Origin: JADKBO01 sp965230345
GTDB taxonomy: Bacteria; Bacteroidota; Bacteroidia; Chitinophagales; Saprospiraceae
Direction of reading: 5' to 3'
Assembly (NCBI GenBank): GCA_965230345.1
Contig: CBDDKR010000001.1
Span: 744,001-808,000 of the forward strand
DNA: 64,000 nucleotides
Below the pieces are notes generated by a model that saw only the letters and a list, made by a program, of their open reading frames with translations, had not been told where the DNA came from and searched no databases. Both the position numbers and the translations under genes were made by a program. This document shows positions 36,816 through 45,289 of the stretch, one piece after another; position 1 is the stretch's first letter; the number at the start of each line of letters is the position of its first letter.

Positions 36816-37382
36816 CTATGGAGAGATGAATTCTAAATTTCCAACTTCGTCATAAGTAACTAGACTTTCAAGACTAAACCCCAAATCATTAGATCGATGG
36901 AGACATATATACGACATCGAACGTATAGTTTCTGAATTAATGGTTTGAAATGAATTAGGAATGAGTTGTTGATCGTCCAGGGCAGGAACAACCAATAGAG
37001 GTTCTCCCAAATGTTCGATTATTGAATTGCAAAAAGGATCATGTGATAATCGGATACTTAGGTTAGCCTCAAACTCTTTAAGAAAATCAGGTAAGCTCTC
37101 ATTAAATGGGAGAGATATCGATAATGGTCGTTCAAAATGTAATAGTAATGTCTCAATACGCGGGTGTAGATTAGTGAAGAAAGCTTTCAACATTTTAAGA
37201 TCTTTTACCAATAAGGATAAGGGTATGTGTTGTGACCCAATCTTAAATCTTTTAAGTAATGCGAATGCCTTAGTACTAAGTAATCTACATGAAACGCACC
37301 AAGTCGAATCTGTTGGAAGAAGCACTAAGCCGTCATCTAAATAGGTGTCAGTCGCGAATTGTATGTTTTCACCGAAATGCAT
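36816..37382 (-). CDS. Divergent Sua5/YciO/YrdC-family protein
   Basis: The 188-residue product has the YrdC opening: DGLVLLPTDSTWCVSCRLLSTKAFALLKRFKIG matches the general G-x-V-x-x-P-T-D-T-x-[WY] pattern. It continues with IPLSLLVKDLKML and RPLSISLPF. However, the SxN-SG-type nucleotide-binding motifs late in true threonylcarbamoyl-AMP synthases are not visible; at that place it reads RLSHDPFCNSIIEHLGEPLLVVPA. It is therefore a diverged paralog, perhaps nucleic-acid binding without the standard t6A reaction. It is a single gene opposite to the glycosyltransferase. Confidence 0.8.
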   Translation of the reverse strand: MHFGENIQFATDTYLDDGLVLLPTDSTWCVSCRLLSTKAFALLKRFKIGSQHIPLSLLVKDLKMLKAFFTNLHPRIETLLLHFERPLSISLPFNESLPDFLKEFEANLSIRLSHDPFCNSIIEHLGEPLLVVPALDDQQLIPNSFQTINSETIRSMSYICLHRSNDLGFSLESLVTYDEVGNLEFISP

Positions 37383-37622
37383 AGCTCAATAACGAGAATA
37401 GTGGAGTAGATAATATATTTAAAATGTTAAAACTTTGTAAGCAAAATTTTTGATGTAGTGTGTTTGAAGGGCTCAAACGAATAGGCAATTGTTTTGAAGA
37501 GTGAGGATAATGCAGGTCGTAAATTTGTACTGTCAATTCATACAACTCATTTATGAATACTTGAATTTTATCGGGTTTTATATAAAAAGAGGTTGAGACT
37601 TAAAATTGTCCTTGATAGGTTT

Positions 37623-37630
37623 TACATTTG
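37623..37630 (+). promoter_or_regulatory. Putative -7 box of the PD40 lipoprotein gene
   Basis: TACATTTG followed by CA matches TAnnTTTG, 20 bases before the ATG at 37651. No clear -33 element was found at the standard distance. Confidence 0.45.
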
Positions 37631-37650
37631 CAGCAATAAATAAATATATA

Positions 37651-38760
37651 ATGAGAATAACATCCTTTATTTTAATTTCAGCTGTGTTAGGCATGGTGTC
37701 ATGTAAAAATGAATCTGCTAAGGTTGAATCTAATACTCCTAAAGTTGAAGAAACAACAAATTCTGATTCACTGAGGTACCCAGAAGAAAAACATTTGAAG
37801 AATATTCGTCAATTAACTTTTGGAGGTGATAATGCAGAAGCATACTGGAGTTTTGATGATAAGAGTTTAGTATTTCAAGCAAAGAATAAAAAATGGGGAG
37901 CAGAGTGTGACCAGATTTATACGGCTCCTGTTGGAAAAGAAATGAGAGATGTGCCTCAGTTGGTTTCGACTGGAAAGGGAAGAACAACTTGTAGTTACTT
38001 TATGCCTGGTGATACGACTATAATTTTTGCTTCAACACATGAAGGAGGAGATGCTTGTCCACCAGAGCCAGGTAGGGATCAAGGTTATGTTTGGCCATTA
38101 TACGAAACATTCGACATTTATGTATCAAACCTTAAGGGAGAAATTGTCGCCAAATTAACGGATGAACCAGGTTACGATGCCGAAGCAACAGTATCTCCAA
38201 ACGGAGACAAAATTGTATTTACATCAACAAGGTCTGGAGATTTAGAACTTTATACAATGGACATAGATGGTTCAAATGTGAAACAAGTTACTAATGAACT
38301 GGGGTATGATGGAGGAGCATTTTTCTCTCCAGATGGGACAAAGTTGATTTTTAGATCGTCTAGACCAAAAACAGAAGAAGCCCAAAAAGAGTATAAAGAC
38401 TTGTTGGCAAAAGGTTTGGTTAAGCCTGCCGATATGGAATTGTATGTTTGTAATGTTGATGGGAGTGATTTGAAAAAGATTACCGATTTGGGACAAGCGA
38501 ATTGGGCTCCATTTTTTCACCCTTCAGGAGAAAAAGTACTGTTTTCATCAAACCATCATTCTCCTAAAGGAGGTAGACCAACATTTAATTTATTCATGAT
38601 CAATGTTGATGGAACTGGTTTAGAACAGATTACCTTTGATAATGTCTTTGATGCTTTTCCAATGTTTTCATTTGATGGTAAAAGATTATTATTCTCATCA
38701 AATAGGCATAATGGAGGAACCCGAGAAACCAATTTATTTGTAGCTGATTGGGTGGAATAA
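37651..38760 (+). CDS. TolB/PD40 beta-propeller lipoprotein
   Basis: The ATG at 37651 gives a lipoprotein signal with the lipobox in LGMVSC (369 residues in total). The frame opens earlier at TTG 37606, but that part has no signal character. The body is a WD40-like PD40 propeller with repeated SPDG/SFDxK blades (YWSFDDKSLVFQAKNK, SPNGDKIVFTSTRSGD, SPDGTKLIFRSSRP, HPSGEKVLFSSNHH, SFDGKRLLFSSNRH). Such proteins are similar to TolB and to the propellers of dipeptidyl peptidases, but no protease domain follows. It is probably periplasmic or on the outer membrane; the role is unknown. Confidence 0.88.
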   Translation: MRITSFILISAVLGMVSCKNESAKVESNTPKVEETTNSDSLRYPEEKHLKNIRQLTFGGDNAEAYWSFDDKSLVFQAKNKKWGAECDQIYTAPVGKEMRDVPQLVSTGKGRTTCSYFMPGDTTIIFASTHEGGDACPPEPGRDQGYVWPLYETFDIYVSNLKGEIVAKLTDEPGYDAEATVSPNGDKIVFTSTRSGDLELYTMDIDGSNVKQVTNELGYDGGAFFSPDGTKLIFRSSRPKTEEAQKEYKDLLAKGLVKPADMELYVCNVDGSDLKKITDLGQANWAPFFHPSGEKVLFSSNHHSPKGGRPTFNLFMINVDGTGLEQITFDNVFDAFPMFSFDGKRLLFSSNRHNGGTRETNLFVADWVE

Positions 38761-38788
38761 AATGTATATAGTTTAGAAAATCATAAAC

Positions 38789-39331
38789 ATGGCGGAAGGA
38801 AGAGTAATTTTAGATGATAAGAGGTTTTCACTAACCATAGATAGATTGTGTTACCAGCTTATTGAGAATTATGATGACTTCTCAGATACGTGTTTGATAG
38901 GAATACAAGAGAGAGGAGTTCTGCTGGCGAATCGAATAATTGAAAGAATCGAATATTTGAATAAAAAGAGAACTCCTCAATACGGAAAACTTGATATTAC
39001 GTTTTATAGAGATGATTACAGGCAAAGAGAAAAACCCTTAAAAGCATCTACTACAGAAATGGATTTCTTGGTTTCTAATAAAAATGTCATTCTAGTAGAT
39101 GATGTTTTGTATACGGGGCGAACCATTCATGCAGCAATGAGTGCACTGCAAGATTATGGACGTCCACAAAAAATTGAATTATTATGCCTTGTAGATCGTA
39201 GGTTTAATAGACATTTGCCTATAGATGCTGATTATGTTGGCATAACTGTGGATGCTGTAGATGAAGCATATGTAAGAGTAGATTGGATGGAGGATAAGAA
39301 GGATCAAGTCCTTATATTTTCAAATAAGTAA
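38789..39331 (+). CDS. pyrR: Bifunctional pyr operon regulator / uracil phosphoribosyltransferase
   Basis: The 180-residue product is a type I phosphoribosyltransferase with the PRPP loop VILVDDVLYTGRTIHAAM near residue 95, the upstream LIGIQERGVLLANRI and VDRRFNRHLPIDADYVG. The arrangement matches PyrR, which binds pyr mRNA in Gram-positives; in Bacteroidota RNA binding is not assured. It is 14 bases before pyrB, so the two form an operon. I see no attenuator in the 28-base gap upstream. Confidence 0.93.
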   Translation: MAEGRVILDDKRFSLTIDRLCYQLIENYDDFSDTCLIGIQERGVLLANRIIERIEYLNKKRTPQYGKLDITFYRDDYRQREKPLKASTTEMDFLVSNKNVILVDDVLYTGRTIHAAMSALQDYGRPQKIELLCLVDRRFNRHLPIDADYVGITVDAVDEAYVRVDWMEDKKDQVLIFSNK

Positions 39332-39345
39332 AGCTTATTGTTAAA

Positions 39346-40278
39346 ATGTCGATGAGTCAATTAAGTACGAAACATCTTTTAGGGATTAAATACATCACTA
39401 AAGAAGACATTAACCTTATTTTTAAAGCAGCTTCAGACTTTAAAGAGGTATTAAATCGACCGATTAAAAAAGTCCCATCTCTACGTGATGTTACGATTGC
39501 AAACATTTTTTTTGAGAATAGTACAAGAACTAGAATTTCCTTCGAATTAGCTGAAAAGAGACTGTCCGCTGATGTAGTGAATTTTTCAGCTTCATCATCG
39601 TCTGTTAAAAAAGGGGAGACTCTATTAGACACAGTTAACAACATCTTGGCCATGAAAGTTGACATGGTTGTAATGAGACATCCAGCTCCTGGAGCTCATC
39701 ATTTCTTATCCCAGAAAATTGATGCAAATATCATAAATGCAGGAGATGGTACTCATGAACATCCTACTCAAGCATTACTTGATGCCTTTTCCATGCAAGA
39801 AGCTTTGGGTGAAGATCTTTACGGAAAAAGAATTGCAATAATTGGAGATATTGTACATAGTCGAGTTGCCTTATCTAATATTTATTGCTTGCTAAAGTTA
39901 GGCGCAAAAGTGAAAGTATGCGGTCCTCCAACTTTGATTCCTAAGTTTATTACCGAATTAGGAGTTGAAGTCGAATACGACGTTCGGAAGGTGTTAAAAT
40001 GGTGTGATGTCGCCAATGTATTGCGTATTCAACTAGAACGCCAAAACATAAAGTATATTCCATCATTACGCGAATACTCCATGTATTACGGAATTAATAA
40101 GGAAATGTTGGATAACTTAAATAAGAAAATTGTATTGATGCACCCTGGACCTATAAACAGGGGAGTAGAATTATCTTCTGATGCAGCGGATTCAGACCAT
40201 AGTATTATTCTTCAACAAGTCGAAAATGGGGTAGCTGTTAGAATGGCCGTTTTGTATCTGTTAGCTGGTAAAAAATAA
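39346..40278 (+). CDS. pyrB: Aspartate carbamoyltransferase catalytic subunit
   Basis: The 310-residue product has the carbamoyl phosphate motif FENSTRTRISFE, the SSVKKGETLLDT loop, VMRHPAPGAHHF, the HPTQALLDAFSM segment and the C-terminal LMHPGPINRGVEL. Length matches the family. It makes carbamoyl-aspartate, the first dedicated pyrimidine step. The N-terminus has Met at codon 1 and 3; the second is equally possible. A regulatory pyrI gene is not present next to it. Confidence 0.97.
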   Translation: MSMSQLSTKHLLGIKYITKEDINLIFKAASDFKEVLNRPIKKVPSLRDVTIANIFFENSTRTRISFELAEKRLSADVVNFSASSSSVKKGETLLDTVNNILAMKVDMVVMRHPAPGAHHFLSQKIDANIINAGDGTHEHPTQALLDAFSMQEALGEDLYGKRIAIIGDIVHSRVALSNIYCLLKLGAKVKVCGPPTLIPKFITELGVEVEYDVRKVLKWCDVANVLRIQLERQNIKYIPSLREYSMYYGINKEMLDNLNKKIVLMHPGPINRGVELSSDAADSDHSIILQQVENGVAVRMAVLYLLAGKK

Positions 40279-40296
40279 GAATTTCAAAGAATTCTT
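40277..40296 (+). terminator. Weak hairpin after pyrB
   Basis: AAGAATT and AATTCTT arms with a 6-base loop overlapping the pyrB stop codon, followed by ATTTG. It is AT-only in the arms, so it is weak. Confidence 0.35.
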
Positions 40297-40351
40297 ATTT
40301 GCATAGCAGCATTTTTTTAATCCATTATATCTTAATAGAAAAACAGTTCTA

Positions 40352-42865
40352 ATGCATAAATCTATACTCTCGTTGTTAATACTTTTATTGTTTAGCTTAA
40401 ACCTTTCAGCTCAATGTAATATTGGAGATCTAGAGGTCACCAGATCACAGTGCAATGTGGACGGTTTTTTCAATGTGACTTTGGACTTTACGTATTCTAA
40501 TCCTGAAGCCAATGGATTCAGAGTACAAGGTAATGGAATGAATCATGGTGAATATGCTTATAATGACCTTCCCATTACCATTTCGAATTTATCTGGGAAT
40601 TGTGAAACCGAGTGGGAATTTGTTGTTAGAGATTTGGAAGATTTAGAATGTTCAAATTTTATTGAATATGGAGTAGTATGTTGTTCTCAGAATTGCGACA
40701 TCGAAATTGTTAACTTTGGAATTGGTGAATGCCAAAATGGAGGTTTTAATGGCGAATTGGATGTAGAAGTTGACCAAAACACGACAGAAACTACAGCAGT
40801 TTACTTTAATGGTAATATTTTAGATTATTATGAACTTGAATCTTATCCTTTATTATTAGAAGATTTAGTGCCTCAGGCAAATGTTGAAAATTCTATTATC
40901 GTTTGTGCTGAAGGGGAGTCTGATCTGATTTGTTGTGATACGATAGTATTTGAAAGTCCATGTGATTGTAAAATCTCAAATCTACAACATCGTATAGTCG
41001 AATGCGATGATGAAAATTCAGAATACTATCTGGATATTAATTTTGAGTATAGAGTAGTTTCGGATAGCTTTTTATTTGGAGGTAATGGTAATTTCTGGGG
41101 TAATTTTGCCTATGATCAATTACCTCATACTATAGGTCCTATTCCATTTTCGAGTGATACTACAACGTATCTGATAGTTGATGAGAAGAACAATTTTTGT
41201 TTTAATGAATTGGTTGTTCCTCCAGTTACCGAATGTGACACAATGTGTAGTTTATCCAATGTTGTTGTGGAAGTAAATGAATGTGAAGAAGATAATGTGT
41301 TTTATGCAACATTAAGTTTTGACGCAAATGCTCATGGTGTTGAAGGCTTCTCAGTAAGAGGAAATCACACTGTATATGAAGAAGATCTTTTATATGGTGA
41401 AGAAAGTTATGAGATAGGACCAATTAATGCAGATTGTTCGACATATTATGAGTTTTTTATTAGAGATAATCAACTTTCTGATTGTTTCGTTGAAATTGGA
41501 TTAGATGAACCTGTTTGTTGCGGTCCTTGTGAATTAGATGACCTCATCGTTGACTATACATGTTTGGATGGAGAAGTAACGGATCTAACCATTTCATTTG
41601 ATTATTACAATACATTGGATTCATCATTTTTAGTGGTAATTAATGAAGATACTGTAGGTCCTTATGGAGTAGTCTCTCTCCCTTTAACTATAGATTATAA
41701 TCAAAACAGTGATGAAGAGATCAGAGTTGAAATCATATTTGGATCTGACCAGTTATGTACCATTGTTAAGGAATTGATACCAGAATGCGATCCTCATTCT
41801 TGTCCAGAATACTTCGGCTTTGAATATGATTATGGAATGTGTAATGATGACAACCATTATTATGTTTTAATCTCATTTCAGTATGAAGGAATGGTAGGAG
41901 ATTCATTTTTTGTTATGGCAAATAATGAGGAATATGGTCCTTTTAAGTATGGACAGAATCTTTACGAGGTTGGACCTATTGTTGAGGGATGTGAACCCTT
42001 TGAATTTGTCATTATAGATGGAGACAATCAGGATTGTTTTCAGGCATTCTTACTAGAAGATACACCCTGCTGTTCGGACTGCGAAATTGTAGACCAATAC
42101 ATTGAACCCATATGTGAGAATGGAATGGTAATCGGACTGTCATTCTATGCTGAAAACATAGGTGACAATGATAATTATTCTTTGATTATTGGACCAGAAG
42201 TATTCGGTCCTTTTAGCTATGGATTAGAACATAATTTAGGATTTGCTTTAGCAGATGGATTATATATAGGAGAATTCGTTGATTCAGAAAACGAATCCTG
42301 TAGTTCGATATATTCCTTTGAGGTAGGATGTGACCCTATTGATTGTGAAATTAATGAAATGCAGGTCGAAACTCTACATTGTACACCTGACTCATTTAGA
42401 TTTAAAATTGATTTTGATCATAATAGAGAAGATGATGATCTGTTTGAGCTTTACATTAATGATGAGTTTATTGCTACATTGTCGTATTCATTTTTACCCT
42501 TTTTGACTGGCGTCTTACCTCGTGGCGAAGGACCTTGGGTAATTGAAGTAGTTGATGTTGAAAATCAAAACTGTGGTGTTGATGTATTTATCCAAGAAGA
42601 GTTATGTGAATCATCCATCAACGATCAATTCTTTGGCTCGATTATTCTTAAACTCAATGATGGAATTTTATTTTATGAAAATCAACAGTTAAATGACCAT
42701 CGAATAGATGTATATAATTTACTGGGTCAAAATGTTTTTTCTGAATCTATAAGTAATAAACAAAAACATATACAATACGACATGTCTAAACATTTACATC
42801 AAGTTTTGATTGTGCATTTGACAGATGGAATCCACTCCAAGTCGATTAAGATGTATGTAAAATAG
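40352..42865 (+). CDS. Secreted protein with eight Cys-rich modules and T9SS domain
   Basis: The 837-residue precursor has a signal peptide (SILSLLILLLFSLNLSAQ), then eight imperfect modules of about 87-95 residues. Each begins with a Cys (CNIGDL, CDIEIV, CKISNL, CSLSNV, CELDDL, CPEYFG, CEIVDQ, CEINEM), has a second Cys about 11-13 residues later and a late Cys pair (CCS, CCG and similar), with a central Gly-Asn or Gly-Pro-Phe/Tyr motif. The C-terminus is a T9SS domain (RIDVYNLLGQNVFSE to SIKMYVK). The pattern suggests disulfide-linked beta-sandwich domains at the cell surface. No named family is recognised with certainty. Confidence 0.83.
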   Translation: MHKSILSLLILLLFSLNLSAQCNIGDLEVTRSQCNVDGFFNVTLDFTYSNPEANGFRVQGNGMNHGEYAYNDLPITISNLSGNCETEWEFVVRDLEDLECSNFIEYGVVCCSQNCDIEIVNFGIGECQNGGFNGELDVEVDQNTTETTAVYFNGNILDYYELESYPLLLEDLVPQANVENSIIVCAEGESDLICCDTIVFESPCDCKISNLQHRIVECDDENSEYYLDINFEYRVVSDSFLFGGNGNFWGNFAYDQLPHTIGPIPFSSDTTTYLIVDEKNNFCFNELVVPPVTECDTMCSLSNVVVEVNECEEDNVFYATLSFDANAHGVEGFSVRGNHTVYEEDLLYGEESYEIGPINADCSTYYEFFIRDNQLSDCFVEIGLDEPVCCGPCELDDLIVDYTCLDGEVTDLTISFDYYNTLDSSFLVVINEDTVGPYGVVSLPLTIDYNQNSDEEIRVEIIFGSDQLCTIVKELIPECDPHSCPEYFGFEYDYGMCNDDNHYYVLISFQYEGMVGDSFFVMANNEEYGPFKYGQNLYEVGPIVEGCEPFEFVIIDGDNQDCFQAFLLEDTPCCSDCEIVDQYIEPICENGMVIGLSFYAENIGDNDNYSLIIGPEVFGPFSYGLEHNLGFALADGLYIGEFVDSENESCSSIYSFEVGCDPIDCEINEMQVETLHCTPDSFRFKIDFDHNREDDDLFELYINDEFIATLSYSFLPFLTGVLPRGEGPWVIEVVDVENQNCGVDVFIQEELCESSINDQFFGSIILKLNDGILFYENQQLNDHRIDVYNLLGQNVFSESISNKQKHIQYDMSKHLHQVLIVHLTDGIHSKSIKMYVK

Positions 42866-42951
42866 ATCAGAAAGTTATAACAGTTAAAATTCTCTATATA
42901 ATAAGGGTTAGAACTTAAACTTGAACTAGGAATTCTTCAAAACAAAAATCA

Positions 42952-44136
42952 ATGATATTAAAAGCCAAATTGTTAACACTAAGTATTTTGATATATAGTC
43001 AGATTGTGAGCCAGCAGACGGTAGAATCATATATGTTCGGTCACAGTTTAATGGATCATACGAATTTGAGCAATCCAAGTGATCAGACTAAAATTGCTTT
43101 TTGGATAAATGAGTTTTCAGATGAAGCCGGACATACATACGAAATGGGGGGAATGTTTGGTAGCATATTTACGTTCGCGAATTATAATGTGGTATCACAG
43201 TGGGGAGTTGCTGGTGTACCTGTAACTTGGGATGATGCCAATGGTCCTTTCTCTCAAGCATCAGTAACCAATTCTGTATTTACGGCGAGAAATTATATTC
43301 AGGATTTAGGGCCAGACGAAGTTTATTGGGGTGAAACCATGTCAGCAATTACAGCATCTAAGAGGTTAGTTGATAGTTTGTATGATGATCATAATCCAAT
43401 CGATTTATACCTATATGAAAATTGGCCTGATATGGCTCCTTACCTGTCCGGCGGATTTCCCCCAACGCCATCAGAATTTACAAACTATAAGAATGGTTGT
43501 TTAGGTGTTTGGCATGATTGGTGGACAGAATTCCATGATTCATTATTAATGGATAGACCTAACCTAAATGTGCGAATGATTCCTGTTGGCCCAGCCATCG
43601 CTGACTTATTAAATACTGCTCCCTATAATACATTGACGGCATCTGATCTTTATGAAGATGATGCACCACATGGTTTAGAAACCATTTTTTTTTTAGCAGG
43701 GTTGACCACGTATATGGCCATGTATCAAGAAAAAGCTTTGGCATCTTATACAATACCCAATACGATACATTCAACCATATCATCAAACTTTTCATCCGTG
43801 ATTGATCATTTATGGGCGTATTTATTAGCTTTTAATGATGGCAATGGTGATAACCGTGTTTTTCCACCATCTGGTAACGATATGGATGGAGATGGAGTGG
43901 ATGATGCGACAGATAATTGTCCTAATACTGCAAATCCTGGTCAAGAAGACTTTGATGGAGATGGAGTGGGGGATGCATGTGATATTCCTGATGTGAAGGT
44001 AATAGTAGAAACGGGTGTTTTATATGCAGAAGATGCAGAAGGTGTTTTAATAAAAGGAAGAGATGGTAACTGTTATTTGTTGTTTGTCGATGCAGATGGA
44101 ACCTTCAAAACACAGCAAAGACCATGTCCTAATTAG
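42952..44136 (+). CDS. Secreted SGNH/GDSL-like hydrolase with thrombospondin type 3 repeats
   Basis: The 394-residue product has a signal peptide (ILKAKLLTLSILIYSQIVSQ). The domain begins YMFGHSLMDH, with the Ser in a G-x-S-L context, and contains YEDDAPHG near residue 240, a D-x-x-H pair; together these suggest an SGNH-like fold. The catalytic set is a prediction. A calcium-binding type 3 repeat segment (DMDGDGVDDATDNCPN, DFDGDGVGDACD) follows at about 309-345, and then a 47-residue C-terminal module also found in the next gene. There is no standard T9SS domain. Confidence 0.78.
   Translation: MILKAKLLTLSILIYSQIVSQQTVESYMFGHSLMDHTNLSNPSDQTKIAFWINEFSDEAGHTYEMGGMFGSIFTFANYNVVSQWGVAGVPVTWDDANGPFSQASVTNSVFTARNYIQDLGPDEVYWGETMSAITASKRLVDSLYDDHNPIDLYLYENWPDMAPYLSGGFPPTPSEFTNYKNGCLGVWHDWWTEFHDSLLMDRPNLNVRMIPVGPAIADLLNTAPYNTLTASDLYEDDAPHGLETIFFLAGLTTYMAMYQEKALASYTIPNTIHSTISSNFSSVIDHLWAYLLAFNDGNGDNRVFPPSGNDMDGDGVDDATDNCPNTANPGQEDFDGDGVGDACDIPDVKVIVETGVLYAEDAEGVLIKGRDGNCYLLFVDADGTFKTQQRPCPN
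43993..44136 (+). repeat. Shared C-terminal module, copy 1
   Basis: 47 codons plus stop at the end of the SGNH-like gene. It begins VKVIVETGVL, has AEGVLIKGRDGNCYL in the middle and ends QQRPCPN with two Cys in all. The copy at 45080-45223 has the same length and 41 of 47 identical residues. Confidence 0.9.
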
Positions 44137-44187
44137 CAAATTGGAATTGAATTATTATTCTTAAAGGATGGAATTAATTTTCTATTG

Positions 44188-44195
44188 TACATTTG
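44188..44195 (+). promoter_or_regulatory. Putative -7 box of the LamG-domain gene
   Basis: TACATTTG matches TAnnTTTG and lies 29 bases before the ATG at 44225. No -33 element was found at 19 bases. Confidence 0.4.
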
Positions 44196-44224
44196 TATAT
44201 TATCTAATATAATAAATCGTTCAT

Positions 44225-45223
44225 ATGAAATTAATTGCAAGTATTCTTTATTTTCTGTCATTTTTTCTTTGTGTTATTAATACTGGATTATCTCAAGTAG
44301 ATCTAGCCAATGGATTACAGGCTTATTATCCTTTCTCTGGTGATGCAAATGATGTGTCGGGAAATGGATTTAATGGCACGGTATACGGTGCAAGTCTTAT
44401 TGAAGATTTTTCTGGTACTGCCAATTCTGCCTTTCATTTTGATGGTGTTGCTGATTTTATCCGAGTTGCTGATACTGATGAATTGGACTTTGATTTAACT
44501 GAGCCTTTTGCTATTTCTTTATGGTTTAAAGGTGAAGATGGTGGAGATCTTATATCTAAATGGAATTCAGCTCATACGAGTGATTCATATTCGTATGCAG
44601 TGAGAATGGTTGGACTAACATACATTGATGCAGGAAAAATGATTGTGTCTAGATATGATGGTAATGGAACTAGTTGTTATAGTGGTGTAAGTATGAAAAG
44701 TACAAATACATACTACGATAACAATTGGCATTCACTAGTTTATCAACTTAATGAAAATAATCAGTTGGAACTTTATATTGATTCCGAGTTGGTTTCTTTA
44801 ATCAATGATCCTAGCATTTGTTCCATTTTGAGCAATAGTGATATCTTAATTGGTAAGAGATCACATTCTAATCCAAGTAGTACAAGAGCGTATAAAGGAG
44901 CAATTGACGAAGTAAGGTTTTATAACCGAAAATTAACTTCAGATGAAATCAATATTTTGGGAGTTGATTCTGATGGAGATGGAATTGCTAATTTATTGGA
45001 TAATTGTCCGTATACTATAAACCCTGGTCAAGAAGATTTTGATGATGATGGTGTTGGTGATGTTTGTGATACACCGAATGTTAAAGTTATTGTAGAAAAT
45101 GGTGTTTTATTTGCCAAGGATGCAGAAGGTGTATTAATAAAAGGAAGAGATGGGAATTGTTATTTACAGTTTGTGGATGTTGATGGAACATTCAAAGTTC
45201 AGCAAAGACCATGTCCTAATTAG
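44225..45223 (+). CDS. Secreted LamG/concanavalin-like lectin domain protein with type 3 repeats
   Basis: The 332-residue product has a signal peptide (ASILYFLSFFLCVINTGLSQ) and a LamG-like jelly-roll domain (LQAYYPFSGDANDVSGNGF, AFHFDGVADFIRVAD, FAISLWFKGEDGG, AYKGAIDEVRFYNRKLT). Thrombospondin type 3 calcium repeats (DSDGDGIANLLDNCP, DDDGVGDVCD) follow, and then the same 47-residue C-terminal module as the gene before it. LamG domains bind carbohydrates or proteins. The two adjacent genes share the last two modules but have unrelated N-terminal domains, pointing to module exchange. It may be surface-bound. Confidence 0.87.
   Translation: MKLIASILYFLSFFLCVINTGLSQVDLANGLQAYYPFSGDANDVSGNGFNGTVYGASLIEDFSGTANSAFHFDGVADFIRVADTDELDFDLTEPFAISLWFKGEDGGDLISKWNSAHTSDSYSYAVRMVGLTYIDAGKMIVSRYDGNGTSCYSGVSMKSTNTYYDNNWHSLVYQLNENNQLELYIDSELVSLINDPSICSILSNSDILIGKRSHSNPSSTRAYKGAIDEVRFYNRKLTSDEINILGVDSDGDGIANLLDNCPYTINPGQEDFDDDGVGDVCDTPNVKVIVENGVLFAKDAEGVLIKGRDGNCYLQFVDVDGTFKVQQRPCPN
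45080..45223 (+). repeat. Shared C-terminal module, copy 2
   Basis: 47 codons plus stop at the end of the LamG gene. Six substitutions separate it from the copy at 43993-44136, and both copies end in the same PCPN-stop. Invariant features include AEGVLIKGRDGNCYL, the DGTFK pattern and both Cys residues. Confidence 0.9.
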
Positions 45224-45251
45224 GGGATAGAAGGGTTTTAGTTTATAAGTA

Positions 45252-45288
45252 AAAAAAGCTGGTTACTTTTCGAGTAACCAGCTTTTTT
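45252..45288. terminator. Bidirectional terminator between the LamG gene and gyrB
   Basis: A6GCTGGTTACT and AGTAACCAGCT6 arms with a 5-base loop. It works on both strands and lies between convergent genes; it ends 1 base before the gyrB stop codon. Confidence 0.93.
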
Positions 45289-45289
45289 A

